From: Crenothrix sp. D3
GTDB taxonomy: Bacteria; Pseudomonadota; Gammaproteobacteria; Methylococcales; Methylomonadaceae
DNA: 60,195 nucleotides
Assembly: GCA_002134785.1 (NCBI GenBank)
Contig: MBQZ01000016.1
Span: forward strand, 1-60,195
Reading direction: 5' to 3'
Below are positions 1-9,366 of this stretch, piece after piece. The notes below the pieces were generated by a model. It was not told the DNA's origin. It did no database searches and was given only the letters and a program-made list of their open reading frames with translations. How positions within the stretch are numbered: the first letter of the stretch is position 1; every line of letters begins with the position of its first letter. Position numbers and translations under genes: made by a program.

Positions 1-916
<916 letters not shown>

Positions 917-1075
917 AAAATCATTTTGTTACTTAATAAGATAAGTAACCAATCTCGGCTCGACTAACAACTAGTCGTTTTAGAATTTACTTCTTTTTCG
1001 TCTGGTTCTTATGTCGATTATTTTTTAATGTCAAATAATCACCACAAGCACCCACACAAATTATTTTGATCCAAT

Positions 1076-1088
1076 TTTTTAAAGAGCG
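1076..1088 (-). promoter_or_regulatory. rRNA leader boxA antitermination element
   Basis: On the minus strand the leader between promoter and 16S reads CGCTCTTTAAAAA, followed by AATTTGTGTGGGTGCTTG. This closely matches the gammaproteobacterial rrn leader layout (TGCTCTTTAACA followed by TGTGTGGGCACT in E. coli). BoxA RNA binds NusB/NusE to make rRNA transcription resistant to Rho. Assignment is by similarity of motif and position, about 160 bases upstream of the 16S 5' end. Confidence 0.75.
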
Positions 1089-1158
1089 GTTGAACTTCGT
1101 CAAAGCAATTAACACTGTTTACGTTAAATTCTTCGCTTTCGTTCAGCTTAGCCTGCTA

Positions 1159-1186
1159 ATTATACAGACTGTTTTCATCCTGTCAA
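1159..1186 (-). promoter_or_regulatory. rrn promoter, proximal (P2-like)
   Basis: Minus strand shows a perfect -35 TTGACA (1181-1186), a 16-base spacer and a perfect -10 TATAAT (1159-1164), about 240 bases upstream of the 16S 5' end. It drives the rRNA operon together with the distal copy at 1309-1336. Confidence 0.85.
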
Positions 1187-1308
1187 CACTTATTTTTCTT
1201 CCCTTTCAATCGACTTTCAAAACCAGTCATAAATGACTCAATCCAAAAACCCGCTCTTCCTAAGCAACTCCACCACCTAACTCCTGTTAGTGCCGTAGTG
1301 AGCTGGCT

Positions 1309-1336
1309 ATTATAACGAACTGTTTTATATTGTCAA
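1309..1336 (-). promoter_or_regulatory. rrn promoter, distal (P1-like)
   Basis: Second perfect TTGACA (1331-1336), 16-base spacer, TATAAT (1309-1314) on the minus strand, exactly 150 bases upstream of the proximal promoter. The sequence beyond its -35 (about 1337-1360) is A/T-rich, as an UP element would be. Tandem promoters are usual for rRNA operons; both here carry unmodified consensus hexamers. Confidence 0.85.
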
Positions 1337-1959
1337 TACCTAATACAATTTTTCTTAGGGTAAAACAGTCGATCCACCAGTAACTAAAGAATTGATGTTA
1401 CGCACCCTTTTTTAAAATCAATGAGTTACAATTTTCTAAATTCGCTACAGCCATTGATTTTTCTGAACGCCTGCGTAATATTAGCTATCATTAATTGTCA
1501 TCAATGACATTAATTGTCACTAATGCGCGATTTTTGCCACACTATCAGAAGGAATTGAAGACAAAGTTTAAATACACTACATTAATTTTCTAGTGGTCAA
1601 TCTTAGAGCATTAAAACTGTTGATTGTTTGTCGAACAAATTTAAATTTTCAATAAGCTACTTTTTGTGGACTATCATTTCATAAAAACTGTTCCTACAGC
1701 TAATTAACACTAACGTGAATGTAAGCTAAGTCGCGCACAGGGGATTTATGGTCTGCGTAGTTTTTATACCTGTGAATTTATTAGGTACAATATATGCTTA
1801 TACTTTAAGACAAAGACCATTAAAATCGCGGTGCAAAAGTAGATGTTTTTCATTTTGGCTACACTGAAATATTGTAATTTTGCATATTATTGAGTGTGCT
1901 GGCGTTTACACTATTATTTATTTTTACTACTAAACACTGGTTCAAGGAGTTTCTTATTC
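1337..1959. other. Intergenic region between rrn and pilus cluster
   Basis: No gene is visible. A/T-rich, with stop codons in all frames. It holds the upstream part of the rrn promoter region and, at 1489-1519, a repeated CATTAATTGTCA (two copies 19 bases apart) whose second copy forms TGACA-N5-TGTCA, a possible regulator site. The promoter of the plus-strand pilus genes must lie in the right half; I see only a weak -10 candidate (TATTAT near 1886). Confidence 0.5.
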
Positions 1960-2487
1960 ATGCCTGAGATTGATTTTTACCATAAGAGAGGTTTTACCTT
2001 AATAGAGGTTTTAATTTCTATGATTATCTTGGCAATTGGTTTGTTAGGCATGGCTATGATGCAGGGGCGTGCGCTTAAAACTAATAAAGATGCTTATCTA
2101 TATGGTCAAGCGAATTTATTGGCTTATGAAATGGCTGATAGAATGAGAGCGAATTCTAACTATTGGAAAAACTATCCTCTACCAACTCCTGCTATAGGGA
2201 ATAAGTGTGATTCCAGTGCCGATAATTGTGATGCTGCCGCTATGGCCGCTTACGATTATTACCGCTGGCAAGCCGATGCGATAAATTTGTTACCAGGTGT
2301 TACTACCACCACAAATCTGCCCTTTATTACACGGGCTACTACAGGAACTTCGGGAACTGCAACTTGCACAGCGACATCGCCCTGCTTCACTTTAACCATC
2401 CAATGGATGCGTACCGATAGCACGACCACTATAACCAATAAGCTCGGCACAACAACTGCAAGTCAACAACTAGGAATTACTTTATGA
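1960..2487 (+). CDS. pilV: Type IV pilus minor pilin PilV
   Basis: Minor pilin that helps prime type IV pilus assembly at the inner membrane. The start at 1960 is preferred because AAGGAG at 1944-1949 lies 10 bases upstream and it leaves a short charged leader ending in Gly before FTLIEV, the prepilin peptidase (PilD) site with Glu5. The following 20 residues are the hydrophobic N-terminal helix (LISMIILAIGLLGMAMMQGR), and the LGMAMMQ plus a downstream MADRMRAN segment is typical of PilV. About 175 residues, a usual size. An upstream in-frame ATG at 1894 would put an extra hydrophobic stretch before the leader and lacks a ribosome site. The stop overlaps pilW by four bases (ATGA), so the two are translationally coupled. 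Confidence 0.9.
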   Translation: MPEIDFYHKRGFTLIEVLISMIILAIGLLGMAMMQGRALKTNKDAYLYGQANLLAYEMADRMRANSNYWKNYPLPTPAIGNKCDSSADNCDAAAMAAYDYYRWQADAINLLPGVTTTTNLPFITRATTGTSGTATCTATSPCFTLTIQWMRTDSTTTITNKLGTTTASQQLGITL

Positions 2488-3488
2488 ACAATCGTCAGTA
2501 TGGTTTTACGATGATTGAATTATTAATCAGTATGCTACTGGGGATGTCTTTGATAGCAGGCGTTAGCGTGTTATTTACTAACTCTCAAACAGTCTATAAA
2601 ACGCAACGCTCATTAGGTTACATGATGGAAGACGGACGTTATGTTTTGGAAACCTTGAGTAAAGAGTTACGACGCACGGGATTTTTACGCAATGCAACAG
2701 CCTTAAACGGAGCTGCAACTAACATTTTTAGGTTAGATGATATTTCTACACCCGCAACTTTTAATTCTGGCTTCACTTTAAATAAGGGAGAATATATTCA
2801 TGGTGATACGGGGGATGATTTTGCGATTAGATACCAGCTTAATGATTATCTTGATGCTGATTCTAACAATGCTAATGCTAAGAGCAACACCAGTTCGCCT
2901 TGTAGTCAAAATTTGGATTTTTTATCAACTGAATATTATCCTAGCACTGATGTTAATTACCCCTATATGTTGGCTGATAATATTACTTCAGTCCCTTCTT
3001 CTACGGTTGGTCTTACGCCTGTTCCCCATGTTGTCACGCTCTATTTTTATGTCGCAAACGACGGCAGCATCCCAACGTTATACTGCAAAGCTAAAAGAGA
3101 AACCATAACGGAAGGAGATCCACCTACGGTTATTGGCTGTAAAGCACCCAGCGCAAACTGCACCAGCCCTACTCCCTTACCAATTATTTCCAACGTTGAA
3201 AGACTGATTGTTAAGTACGGAATAGATTCTAATCTTACGCCTGATGGAGCGGCTAATTATTATGTTGATGCAGCGACAGTTGGAACGGCTAATTGGAGTA
3301 AAGTAGTCGCCATAAAGCTATTTATTGTATTACGCAGTGAAGATGACAATATAAGCAAAAAAGCTGGCACTTTTAGCATTGAGAGCGTTCCCTGTAGTCC
3401 ATCCACTTACCCATGTCCCGCGACGACGAACAGACGCTTATACCGTGTATTTTCGACAACCATCGCTTTTCGCAATAAAATTTTATAA
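2484..3488 (+). CDS. pilW: Type IV pilus minor pilin PilW
   Basis: Large minor pilin, 334 residues. The leader MNNRQYG is followed by FTMIELLISM, the PilD cleavage site with Glu5, and a hydrophobic helix. The motif MMEDGRYVLETLSKELRRTGF after the N-terminal helix is characteristic of PilW-family pseudopilins. The C-terminal half is Ser/Thr/Asn-rich with several Cys (SPCSQN, GCKAPSANC, VPCSPSTYPC), suggesting disulfides in the periplasmic head domain. Start coupled to pilV through ATGA; pilX begins 13 bases after its stop. Expected to form part of the pilus-tip initiation complex with PilV, PilX and FimU/FimT. Confidence 0.9.
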   Translation: MNNRQYGFTMIELLISMLLGMSLIAGVSVLFTNSQTVYKTQRSLGYMMEDGRYVLETLSKELRRTGFLRNATALNGAATNIFRLDDISTPATFNSGFTLNKGEYIHGDTGDDFAIRYQLNDYLDADSNNANAKSNTSSPCSQNLDFLSTEYYPSTDVNYPYMLADNITSVPSSTVGLTPVPHVVTLYFYVANDGSIPTLYCKAKRETITEGDPPTVIGCKAPSANCTSPTPLPIISNVERLIVKYGIDSNLTPDGAANYYVDAATVGTANWSKVVAIKLFIVLRSEDDNISKKAGTFSIESVPCSPSTYPCPATTNRRLYRVFSTTIAFRNKIL

Positions 3489-3501
3489 GGGAACTTTAAA
3501 T

Positions 3502-4080
3502 ATGAGACGCTACAACAACCCCGTTAAACAACAGGGTGTAGTTTTGGCATTTGTTCTTGTTATGCTGTTACTACTGACAACCATCAGTGTGAATATGATT
3601 CAGCAAAACCAACAAAATTTGGCAACGGCAAACAATGCACGTCAACAAGTTGCTGTGCTTGCCACGGCAGAAACTACCGTACTGGGATCTGGTGCGGCAA
3701 TTGAATTAAAACGTTATGTTGATGGTAATAACAATGGTGTTATCAGTGACAACGAAAGAGCTTTGCATAAATGCAATGACACCAGCAAAGCAAGCCCAGC
3801 AGGGCAAATACATGAGGGAAGTACCATTGGTACGTCAACGGTAATCGGCGTATATTGTATGTGGAGGGTTGGTGGTGCTGAAAAACAATGCCCTTATAGG
3901 GGTAGTCCACTTGCCCGTGTCGCGACTGACAGTGACTGCGCGGCATTGACTCAGGCAGGCAGTTATAATGGTTGCCCCGTCGAGATTTATGCTTTAGAAA
4001 CTTCATCGATAGGTGATAAAGGTGCGAAACGAGCTATTCAATCTAAGTATGCTGTTGACTGCACAGGAGATACAGGCTGA
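3502..4080 (+). CDS. pilX: Type IV pilus assembly protein PilX
   Basis: Minor pilin PilX, 192 residues from the chosen ATG at 3502, which has AAGGGA at 3487-3492 just upstream. A start at 3379 would overlap pilW by over 100 bases and is unlikely. N-terminus MRRYNNPVKQQG precedes VVLAFVLVMLLLLTTISVN; PilX proteins characteristically have a degenerate processing site (G-V/A-L/V rather than G-F-T-L-I-E), as here, and the NARQQVAVLATAETTV segment matches the family. The C-terminal part has paired cysteines. Third gene of the pilV-pilW-pilX unit; in most clusters pilY1 follows, but here it does not (see 4210-6360). Confidence 0.85.
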   Translation: MRRYNNPVKQQGVVLAFVLVMLLLLTTISVNMIQQNQQNLATANNARQQVAVLATAETTVLGSGAAIELKRYVDGNNNGVISDNERALHKCNDTSKASPAGQIHEGSTIGTSTVIGVYCMWRVGGAEKQCPYRGSPLARVATDSDCAALTQAGSYNGCPVEIYALETSSIGDKGAKRAIQSKYAVDCTGDTG

Positions 4081-4209
4081 CAAAAGTAGCGCACTAAAAC
4101 TCATGGGCTTTCCACTAAGCGGGATAACTGGTAAGTCTTGACCTTAATCTGTCCCGTGTTGAGTTGAAAGTCAACTTTATTTATAACACTAAATTAAAGA
4201 AGAATAATC

Positions 4210-6360
4210 ATGAAAACGAAAAAGAAAGTTTTAACCGTGGCCATCAGTGCGGTGCTGATGATTGGGCTGGTTGGCATTTCAACGAGTGGCTATGCGGAAA
4301 GAAAAAGTAGTAGTACTAGTGGCAGTGATAGCGACAAGCGCAGTGATAGCGACTCAGGAGTTGAAGCGCATCAAAAAATGACTATTTGCCATGTGCCACC
4401 CGGTAATCCAGCCAATAAACACACCATTCATATTTCCAGTAGTGCATGGCTAGCCCATAAAAATCATCATTTGGGTGATTATTTAGGGTCGTGTAATCGG
4501 GAAATATCAAAAAGCAAAGAGACCGTTGTTCCCGCAGTTGGCAGTACACCGCTCAAACGTACTGTAACGCCTATACTGCTTAGCAATACGGCAATCACAC
4601 CAGAAGTAACGCATATCATTTCTGGCTGTTCAGCAACTTACAGCACAGCATTACGCAAAGCGGTTCGCACTTATTATGAACCCGTTACTATTCCAGATAC
4701 GGCATTAGACGATCCTTCGCTAGCTATGGCAGTTTCTGAATGTTTGGATAATGGCGATAGTAGTGACAGTGGCAAAAATAAAGCGGATAGTAGCCACAGT
4801 AAAGATAACGCCACTAACAGAAAAACAGGCGGCAAAGGACAAGGGCGTGACAGTGTGACCGATAGCGTGTCAGACAGCGGTAAGCACCGTCGTATGACCC
4901 ACCATATCAAAGGTTGTCAAAATAAAGACACCACCAAAAAAGCTGATTCATTTCACGGTCATGACTCTAGTAAACATCATGATTCTGGTCATGATGGTCA
5001 TAAAGCAGACAGTGACGGCGTCACACTTAACAAAAACTATCAGCAACGTTTAAAAGATACCGTTGATGGTTATATGAATGTGGCGAATGATAGTGATCGC
5101 AGTAAAATAGTATCTACGTCAAAATCAGATTTAGATAAAAAAGTGACTGCTGAAGGTAAATGTGGCATCCATGTATCTGATAGCAGTATGGATGACAGTG
5201 GTGTAAGAGCCGCCGTTAAAACCTGCGCGAAAAAACCTCATGGCGATTCTAATAAAATGGATTCCAGTAAAACTGGCAAAAGAAAAGGTGATTCAGGGCA
5301 TAAATACCGTATTGTGGAAGACTGTGGTACGACCAATACCAAAGCTGTAGCAGACGCGATTAAAGCCTATCAAGAAAAAGACAACGACGCGCCTATTATC
5401 ATCACAGAAAGTGCGCTCGGTGACACAACCATCAAGACGTTGTATGACGATTGCCTTGATACTAGCAAAGGTAAAGGCAAAGATACACCGACTCCAGTCA
5501 CTGCTAACCAAACCATCAGTAACGCCACTATTTCAGCGGCGACTATTACAGGTGCAACTACCACTGGCTCTGCGACTGTCACAACAGGTGGAAAAGCCGT
5601 TGGTACAACGATTACCCCTGCATCAGGTAACAATACTGTTACCACAAACGCGACTATCGTTGGTACAGGTGGCAATCAAGTAATTACGGGTGGTACAACG
5701 ACAGGCGGCACGGTGGCCCTTTCAATTACGTCTGGAGGCACTGCAATTCCTGCAAAAACCACTGAAGGCGTTACCACAGGCGGTACAACAACAGGCGGAT
5801 CTATCACTGATGGCACGATTACCACTGGAACAAATGCTGGCAGTCCTGTCACTGGTGAACCACGCATTGTCGCAGGCACGGTCAGTGGCGGAACTGTCAC
5901 GGGTGGAACGAATATTGGCGGAACTGTCACGGGTGGAACACAAAGTACACCGACTAACGCAATAGTGACAACCACAGGGGGTGTAATTACTGGTGGAACA
6001 ACCACAGGTGGAACAACCACAGGATCTGGCGTTAATGCTGTTACCACAGGGGTAACCGTCACGGGCGGAACAGTTACAGGCGGCACAACAAGCAGCGTCT
6101 CTTGCATAGCACTTACCAGCGGAGCGGCTGCTAAAATACCTGTAATAACAAATGGTGTTGCTTCATGTCCAGTTGATACAGCCAGTCCAAACGGCTACAC
6201 CTTAACAGACACAGGCTTAACTATCACAGGTGGAACAGCGACAGGTGTAACGCAAACAAATGTTGCTATCACAGGTACTACGGTTAGTGGTGCAACTACC
6301 ACACCAGGAGCAGGTGTCAGCGGTCTATTAAACTGGCGGGAAACGAGTACTAGCCAATAA
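4210..6360 (+). CDS. Secreted repeat protein with CHVPPGN domain, at the usual pilY1 position
   Basis: Not a PilY1 homologue: I see no von Willebrand A or PilY1 beta-propeller signature. Signal peptide at 1-29 (MKTKKK, hydrophobic core, SGYA|ER). An Asp/Ser-rich spacer follows, then a TICHVPPGNP...HTIHI...LGSC module (about 57-95) seen in assorted bacterial exported proteins. Next come three loosely related segments of the form GC/C...A(V)...Y...D...V..C (about 137-187, 234-345, 370-420) separated by very His/Asp/Ser-rich linkers. From about 428 to 670 the chain is nearly pure Thr/Gly/Val repeats (TTGGTTTGG, TVTGGT), likely a beta-solenoid or extended stalk. The C-terminus lacks a clear anchor (LPXTG, PEP-CTERM or autotransporter). 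Weak ribosome site (AAGAAG at 4198-4203). Position suggests a pilus-associated or surface adhesin; that is inference. Confidence 0.75.
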   Translation: MKTKKKVLTVAISAVLMIGLVGISTSGYAERKSSSTSGSDSDKRSDSDSGVEAHQKMTICHVPPGNPANKHTIHISSSAWLAHKNHHLGDYLGSCNREISKSKETVVPAVGSTPLKRTVTPILLSNTAITPEVTHIISGCSATYSTALRKAVRTYYEPVTIPDTALDDPSLAMAVSECLDNGDSSDSGKNKADSSHSKDNATNRKTGGKGQGRDSVTDSVSDSGKHRRMTHHIKGCQNKDTTKKADSFHGHDSSKHHDSGHDGHKADSDGVTLNKNYQQRLKDTVDGYMNVANDSDRSKIVSTSKSDLDKKVTAEGKCGIHVSDSSMDDSGVRAAVKTCAKKPHGDSNKMDSSKTGKRKGDSGHKYRIVEDCGTTNTKAVADAIKAYQEKDNDAPIIITESALGDTTIKTLYDDCLDTSKGKGKDTPTPVTANQTISNATISAATITGATTTGSATVTTGGKAVGTTITPASGNNTVTTNATIVGTGGNQVITGGTTTGGTVALSITSGGTAIPAKTTEGVTTGGTTTGGSITDGTITTGTNAGSPVTGEPRIVAGTVSGGTVTGGTNIGGTVTGGTQSTPTNAIVTTTGGVITGGTTTGGTTTGSGVNAVTTGVTVTGGTVTGGTTSSVSCIALTSGAAAKIPVITNGVASCPVDTASPNGYTLTDTGLTITGGTATGVTQTNVAITGTTVSGATTTPGAGVSGLLNWRETSTSQ

Positions 6361-6384
6361 TTTTTAGACGGAATAGTTGCTCTT

Positions 6385-6417
6385 AGACCTCTGGAATTTT
6401 AAAAACCCCAGAGGTCT
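6385..6417 (+). terminator. Stem-loop after the repeat protein
   Basis: Perfect 10-base inverted repeat AGACCTCTGG / CCAGAGGTCT (6385-6394 and 6408-6417) with a 13-base A/T-rich loop, 24 bases after the stop at 6360. There is no U-tract after the stem, so it may be a weak terminator or an mRNA 3'-end stabiliser. Confidence 0.55.
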
Positions 6418-6532
6418 TGCTACATTAAAGTGATAGCTCTATTTTCTGGATGGTAAGTCTCTTAGTGACTTATCCTTAGGTTGCACACTCGGCACGTTGC
6501 TGAGTATGCAACCCTCCCCTTCTTTATCTATT

Positions 6533-7117
6533 ATGAACCACACAAAATATAACGCCTCCTTTGGTTTTACACTCATCGAATTAATGATTGTCGTTGCAGT
6601 TATTGGCGTGCTATCGGCTCTAGCTTTTCCAAATATGAAAAGCTTTATTGCTAGCAATAAGTTGACGGCTACGACCAATAGATTAGTGGGCGCGTTACAA
6701 TTAGCAAGAAGTGAAGCCATTAAAAGAAGTGTACCAGTGGTTGTCCGAATAAACGACACCCCCAGCACCGCAAAATGGGGTAATGGGTGGACTGTTTTTG
6801 TAGACTTAAATAACAATGCAGGAACAACTGCCACTAATAAACCAGACACTGGCGAACCTACGATTTCTACTTATGAAGCAGTTAGTCCAAATACTGGCGA
6901 TGCTTTAGGATACGAAATAACCCCTAATATTTCAGGCTATACGTCTACCGTTATTTACCTGCCAGATGCTCGTACTACGGCGGCCGGCGGTAGTTTTTAT
7001 GTATGTTCGCCTTCATCTTCTAAAGATTTTCGCAAAATAATTATTGCAGCTACTGGCAGAATTCGAGTTGAAACACCCACAACATCTGGCGAAGCCTACT
7101 CAACCGCTTGTCCATAG
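6533..7117 (+). CDS. fimT: GspH/FimT family pseudopilin
   Basis: Minor pseudopilin of the FimT/GspH family. The leader MNHTKYNASFG is followed by FTLIELMIVVAVIGVLSALAFPN, an ideal type IV prepilin cleavage site with Glu5 and N-terminal helix. The sequence after it (LQLARSEAIKRSVPVVVR, then GNGWTVFVD) is the hallmark of the family. The C-terminus has a CSP...ACP cysteine pair and GRIRV, as in FimU/FimT. The ATG at 6533 gives an 11-residue leader and is preferred over in-frame ATGs at 6497 and 6506, though no start has a good ribosome site. In Pseudomonas-type clusters fimU precedes pilV; here the gene comes after the repeat protein, a rearranged order. Confidence 0.88.
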   Translation: MNHTKYNASFGFTLIELMIVVAVIGVLSALAFPNMKSFIASNKLTATTNRLVGALQLARSEAIKRSVPVVVRINDTPSTAKWGNGWTVFVDLNNNAGTTATNKPDTGEPTISTYEAVSPNTGDALGYEITPNISGYTSTVIYLPDARTTAAGGSFYVCSPSSSKDFRKIIIAATGRIRVETPTTSGEAYSTACP

Positions 7118-7313
7118 TTCAGTAAATAACCTATATTTTATAATTACTTCGCTCCGATCAGTAAAATACGCACCATTGAATCAAGCGAAAATCGTATCTC
7201 ATGTTGATGCGAATTCATTCGCACAGCGCAGATAACCCATACTAATCATCAAGTCAATGGCAAACTCTGCGGTGCTAAGCTAAGAATCAATCAAGCTAAA
7301 TAAGAGAAAAACA
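7118..7313. other. Short intergenic region
   Basis: No gene, tRNA or strong terminator seen between the pseudopilin gene and the membrane-TPR gene. The following gene has AAGAGAAAAACA before its ATG, a weak ribosome site. Confidence 0.4.
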
Positions 7314-8597
7314 ATGAAACTAACTCTAAATCCTATCGCCGTTTTCTTGTTCAGCATTCCATTGGTCGTTGTCCTTTTTTACGCTGTCGCTGTCGTCTAT
7401 TTTCCAAATGCCTATATTATTGGTACTTATGAAGACTTATACGGTGAATGGGGACAAACTTATGGTTTTCTAACTACCTGTGTTTTTTCAACACTAATCG
7501 CCTTTAATAAACATCACCCACAGCGCATTTTTTTTATTCTGCTGGGAATGGCTAGTTTTTACGTTTTCATGGAAGAAATATCGTGGGGACAAAGGCTTAT
7601 CGGCTTTAAAACGCCCAATTTTTTTCACGATAATAGCTATCAAGATGAAGTCAATATTCACAATTTATTAACTGGCCCAGTGGATGCGTGGACAAAAACA
7701 CTATTGACCTATTTTGTTGCCTTGGGTTTATTCGGTTATGGTGTGTTATTTCCGATTGCATTACGCATGAACTTTAAGCCAGCACTTTACTTGACGCAGT
7801 GGAAAATTGCTGCTCCACCCCCCTTAGCATTGATACCCGCATTTCTTTTCGCCAGCGTGTTAGAGTTAGAAATATTTGGTTTTAATGAAGCTGAAGTCGC
7901 TGAATTATTAGTCGCATGGGGATTAGCTTTTACTGCCTTTGACAGTTGGTTACAAACGCGTCGCTTGAAAAATAATTCAGTAATCTCTTACATCGCGGTG
8001 TTACTTTTCGCAATAACCATCACATGGGGAACAACGGATTTAATGTTAAATTCCCCTGAACAACACGAAGAAATTAATAATCGACTGGCTAATGGCTACG
8101 AAAAATTTGCCGAACGCTATGAGGGATACGATTATACTTACGGAGTTGTCGAAGTGTTAAAACGATTCGATGAGCTTAGACCTAACAATACTGTTATTTT
8201 GCGACAAATTGCCGATAATTTAGAGGTACTAGGTGAAACAGAACAAGCCACTTTGTATCTTCAAAAAGCGATTAATGAAGGTTTGCGCCGTATTAAGGAA
8301 GATGCAAACGATATTCCTACCAACGTGTCATTGGCGAAAAGTTATCGTAAAACGGGGGATTATGGCACTATGACCTTTTACGCAAATAAAGCTTACCAGT
8401 TGGCAATTGCCAAACAACAGGCTGAACCCGACAATGCTGACTGGGCATACTGGTTAGCCAAAGCCTGTGAACAAACGAATCGCAAAGAAGATGCCTTCAA
8501 ATATTACCGCATGGCTCATAAATTAGACCCCAATTCCTCACGTTATGAAGAGGCCTATCAACAAATGAAAGAGATTATGATTTATGATGAAGACTAG
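7314..8597 (+). CDS. Polytopic membrane protein with C-terminal TPR repeats (unknown function)
   Basis: 427 residues. The first about 260 residues carry six or seven hydrophobic segments; after the third lies a conserved-looking EEISWGQRLIGF...N(x)HNL motif (about 84-120), which I associate with a family of uncharacterised bacterial membrane proteins. Residues 265-427 are helical with TPR-like signatures (ILRQIADNLEVLGETEQATLYLQKA; ADWAYWLAKACEQTNRKEDAFKYYRMAHKLDP). It lies between two pilin genes on the same strand and its 3' end overlaps the pilE-like gene by 14 bases, so the two are probably co-translated. TPR proteins such as PilF act in pilus secretin assembly, but this one has no lipoprotein signal, so a role in pilus biogenesis is inferred from position only. 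Confidence 0.75.
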   Translation: MKLTLNPIAVFLFSIPLVVVLFYAVAVVYFPNAYIIGTYEDLYGEWGQTYGFLTTCVFSTLIAFNKHHPQRIFFILLGMASFYVFMEEISWGQRLIGFKTPNFFHDNSYQDEVNIHNLLTGPVDAWTKTLLTYFVALGLFGYGVLFPIALRMNFKPALYLTQWKIAAPPPLALIPAFLFASVLELEIFGFNEAEVAELLVAWGLAFTAFDSWLQTRRLKNNSVISYIAVLLFAITITWGTTDLMLNSPEQHEEINNRLANGYEKFAERYEGYDYTYGVVEVLKRFDELRPNNTVILRQIADNLEVLGETEQATLYLQKAINEGLRRIKEDANDIPTNVSLAKSYRKTGDYGTMTFYANKAYQLAIAKQQAEPDNADWAYWLAKACEQTNRKEDAFKYYRMAHKLDPNSSRYEEAYQQMKEIMIYDED

Positions 8598-9036
8598 AAT
8601 TCGCGGATTTTCTTTAATAGAGCTGATGATTGCTGTCTCAATCATCGGCATTTTAGCCAGAATTGCTATCCCGTCATATAGCAGTTATATCGCTAAAGGC
8701 AAACGGGCAGATGCGCAAGGTGCATTAGTATCTTTAGCTAATGCGATGGAGCAGTGGAATATAGAGAAAGGTGATTATCTGGGTGCGGCGGGTACGACTG
8801 CAAGCCCAACTAACACAGGATCGCCTGCTATTTTTTCAGCAACTGTGCCTATTGGTGGTGGAACAGCCACTTATAACTTAACAATTTCTGCGGCAACTGC
8901 CACTAGCTACACACTGACTGCCACACGAACAGGTTCACAAGCTAACGATAAATGCGGGAATTTAACATTAACAAACACGGGGGTTAAAGGCGTTACAAGT
9001 GCGACGACTGGCTATGACGCGACTACCTGCTGGTAA
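8584..9036 (+). CDS. pilE: Type IV pilin PilE-like minor pilin
   Basis: 150 residues. Leader MMKTRIRG then FSLIELMIAVSIIGILARIAIPSYSSY, a classic type IVa pilin N-terminus with PilD site and Glu5; ILA(R/A)IAIPSY and the GKRADAQGALVSLANAMEQW helix are the pattern of PilE minor pilins. The C-terminal CGNLTLTNTGVKG...C pair is the D-region disulfide seen in this group. The Ala/Thr-rich middle is low-complexity. The codon pair ATGATG (8584, 8587) leaves the exact start open. Overlaps the preceding TPR gene and closes the pilus cluster; a stem-loop follows at 9052. Confidence 0.88.
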   Translation: MMKTRIRGFSLIELMIAVSIIGILARIAIPSYSSYIAKGKRADAQGALVSLANAMEQWNIEKGDYLGAAGTTASPTNTGSPAIFSATVPIGGGTATYNLTISAATATSYTLTATRTGSQANDKCGNLTLTNTGVKGVTSATTGYDATTCW

Positions 9037-9051
9037 TTAACATAAATGTCA

Positions 9052-9077
9052 TTGGGTTGCCACTTTTGGCAACCCAA
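9052..9077 (+). terminator. Convergent stem-loop
   Basis: Perfect 10-base arms TTGGGTTGCC / GGCAACCCAA with a 6-base loop, 15 bases after the pilE-like stop and between convergent genes. Only a short mixed A/T tail follows in either direction, so termination strength is uncertain. Confidence 0.6.
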
Positions 9078-9112
9078 CAAAAATAACGCCTACGCGAATT
9101 TTTTTGAGCTGA

Positions 9113-9364
9113 CTACACGATGCACAAACAACGAATAAAAGTTTTTATATCAGTAGATGCAAACGGCCAAGCCAATTCTTTTTGACTTGCTGGATGGTAT
9201 AAAACAGGAATACGAATGGCATACTGGGCTTGCCAGTGTTCTTGTTCGGCAATATCAATAATCTCAATCACTTGCGGGTAATCATTACCCAAGCACTCTC
9301 GAATAATTTCCTCCGCCTGTTCGCACAAATGGCAGCCCGCTGTGCCTAGCAATAACAAGTGCAT
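9113..9364 (-). CDS. Glutaredoxin-like family protein
   Basis: 83-residue thioredoxin-fold protein of the DUF836/glutaredoxin-like group. The N-terminus MHLLLLGTAGCHLCEQAEEII contains the CxxC redox pair (C11, C14) directly before the first helix, and RIPVLYHP near residue 53 supplies the cis-Pro. Length matches these single-domain proteins. Proposed role is cytosolic thiol-disulfide exchange; the partner is unknown. It begins two bases downstream of the UPF0114 gene stop on the same strand, so they are probably co-transcribed. Confidence 0.75.
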   Translation of the reverse strand: MHLLLLGTAGCHLCEQAEEIIRECLGNDYPQVIEIIDIAEQEHWQAQYAIRIPVLYHPASQKELAWPFASTDIKTFIRCLCIV

Positions 9365-9366
9365 AA

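Noticed and set aside
5690-6100. Repeats suggestive of a CRISPR array
   Set aside because: Units are imperfect and in frame with the protein repeats; no unique spacers and no cas genes.
5370-6107. Overlapping frames in several registers over the Thr/Gly repeat region
   Set aside because: Repetitive ACx/GGx codons leave all frames open; only the 4210 frame has a signal peptide and continuity.
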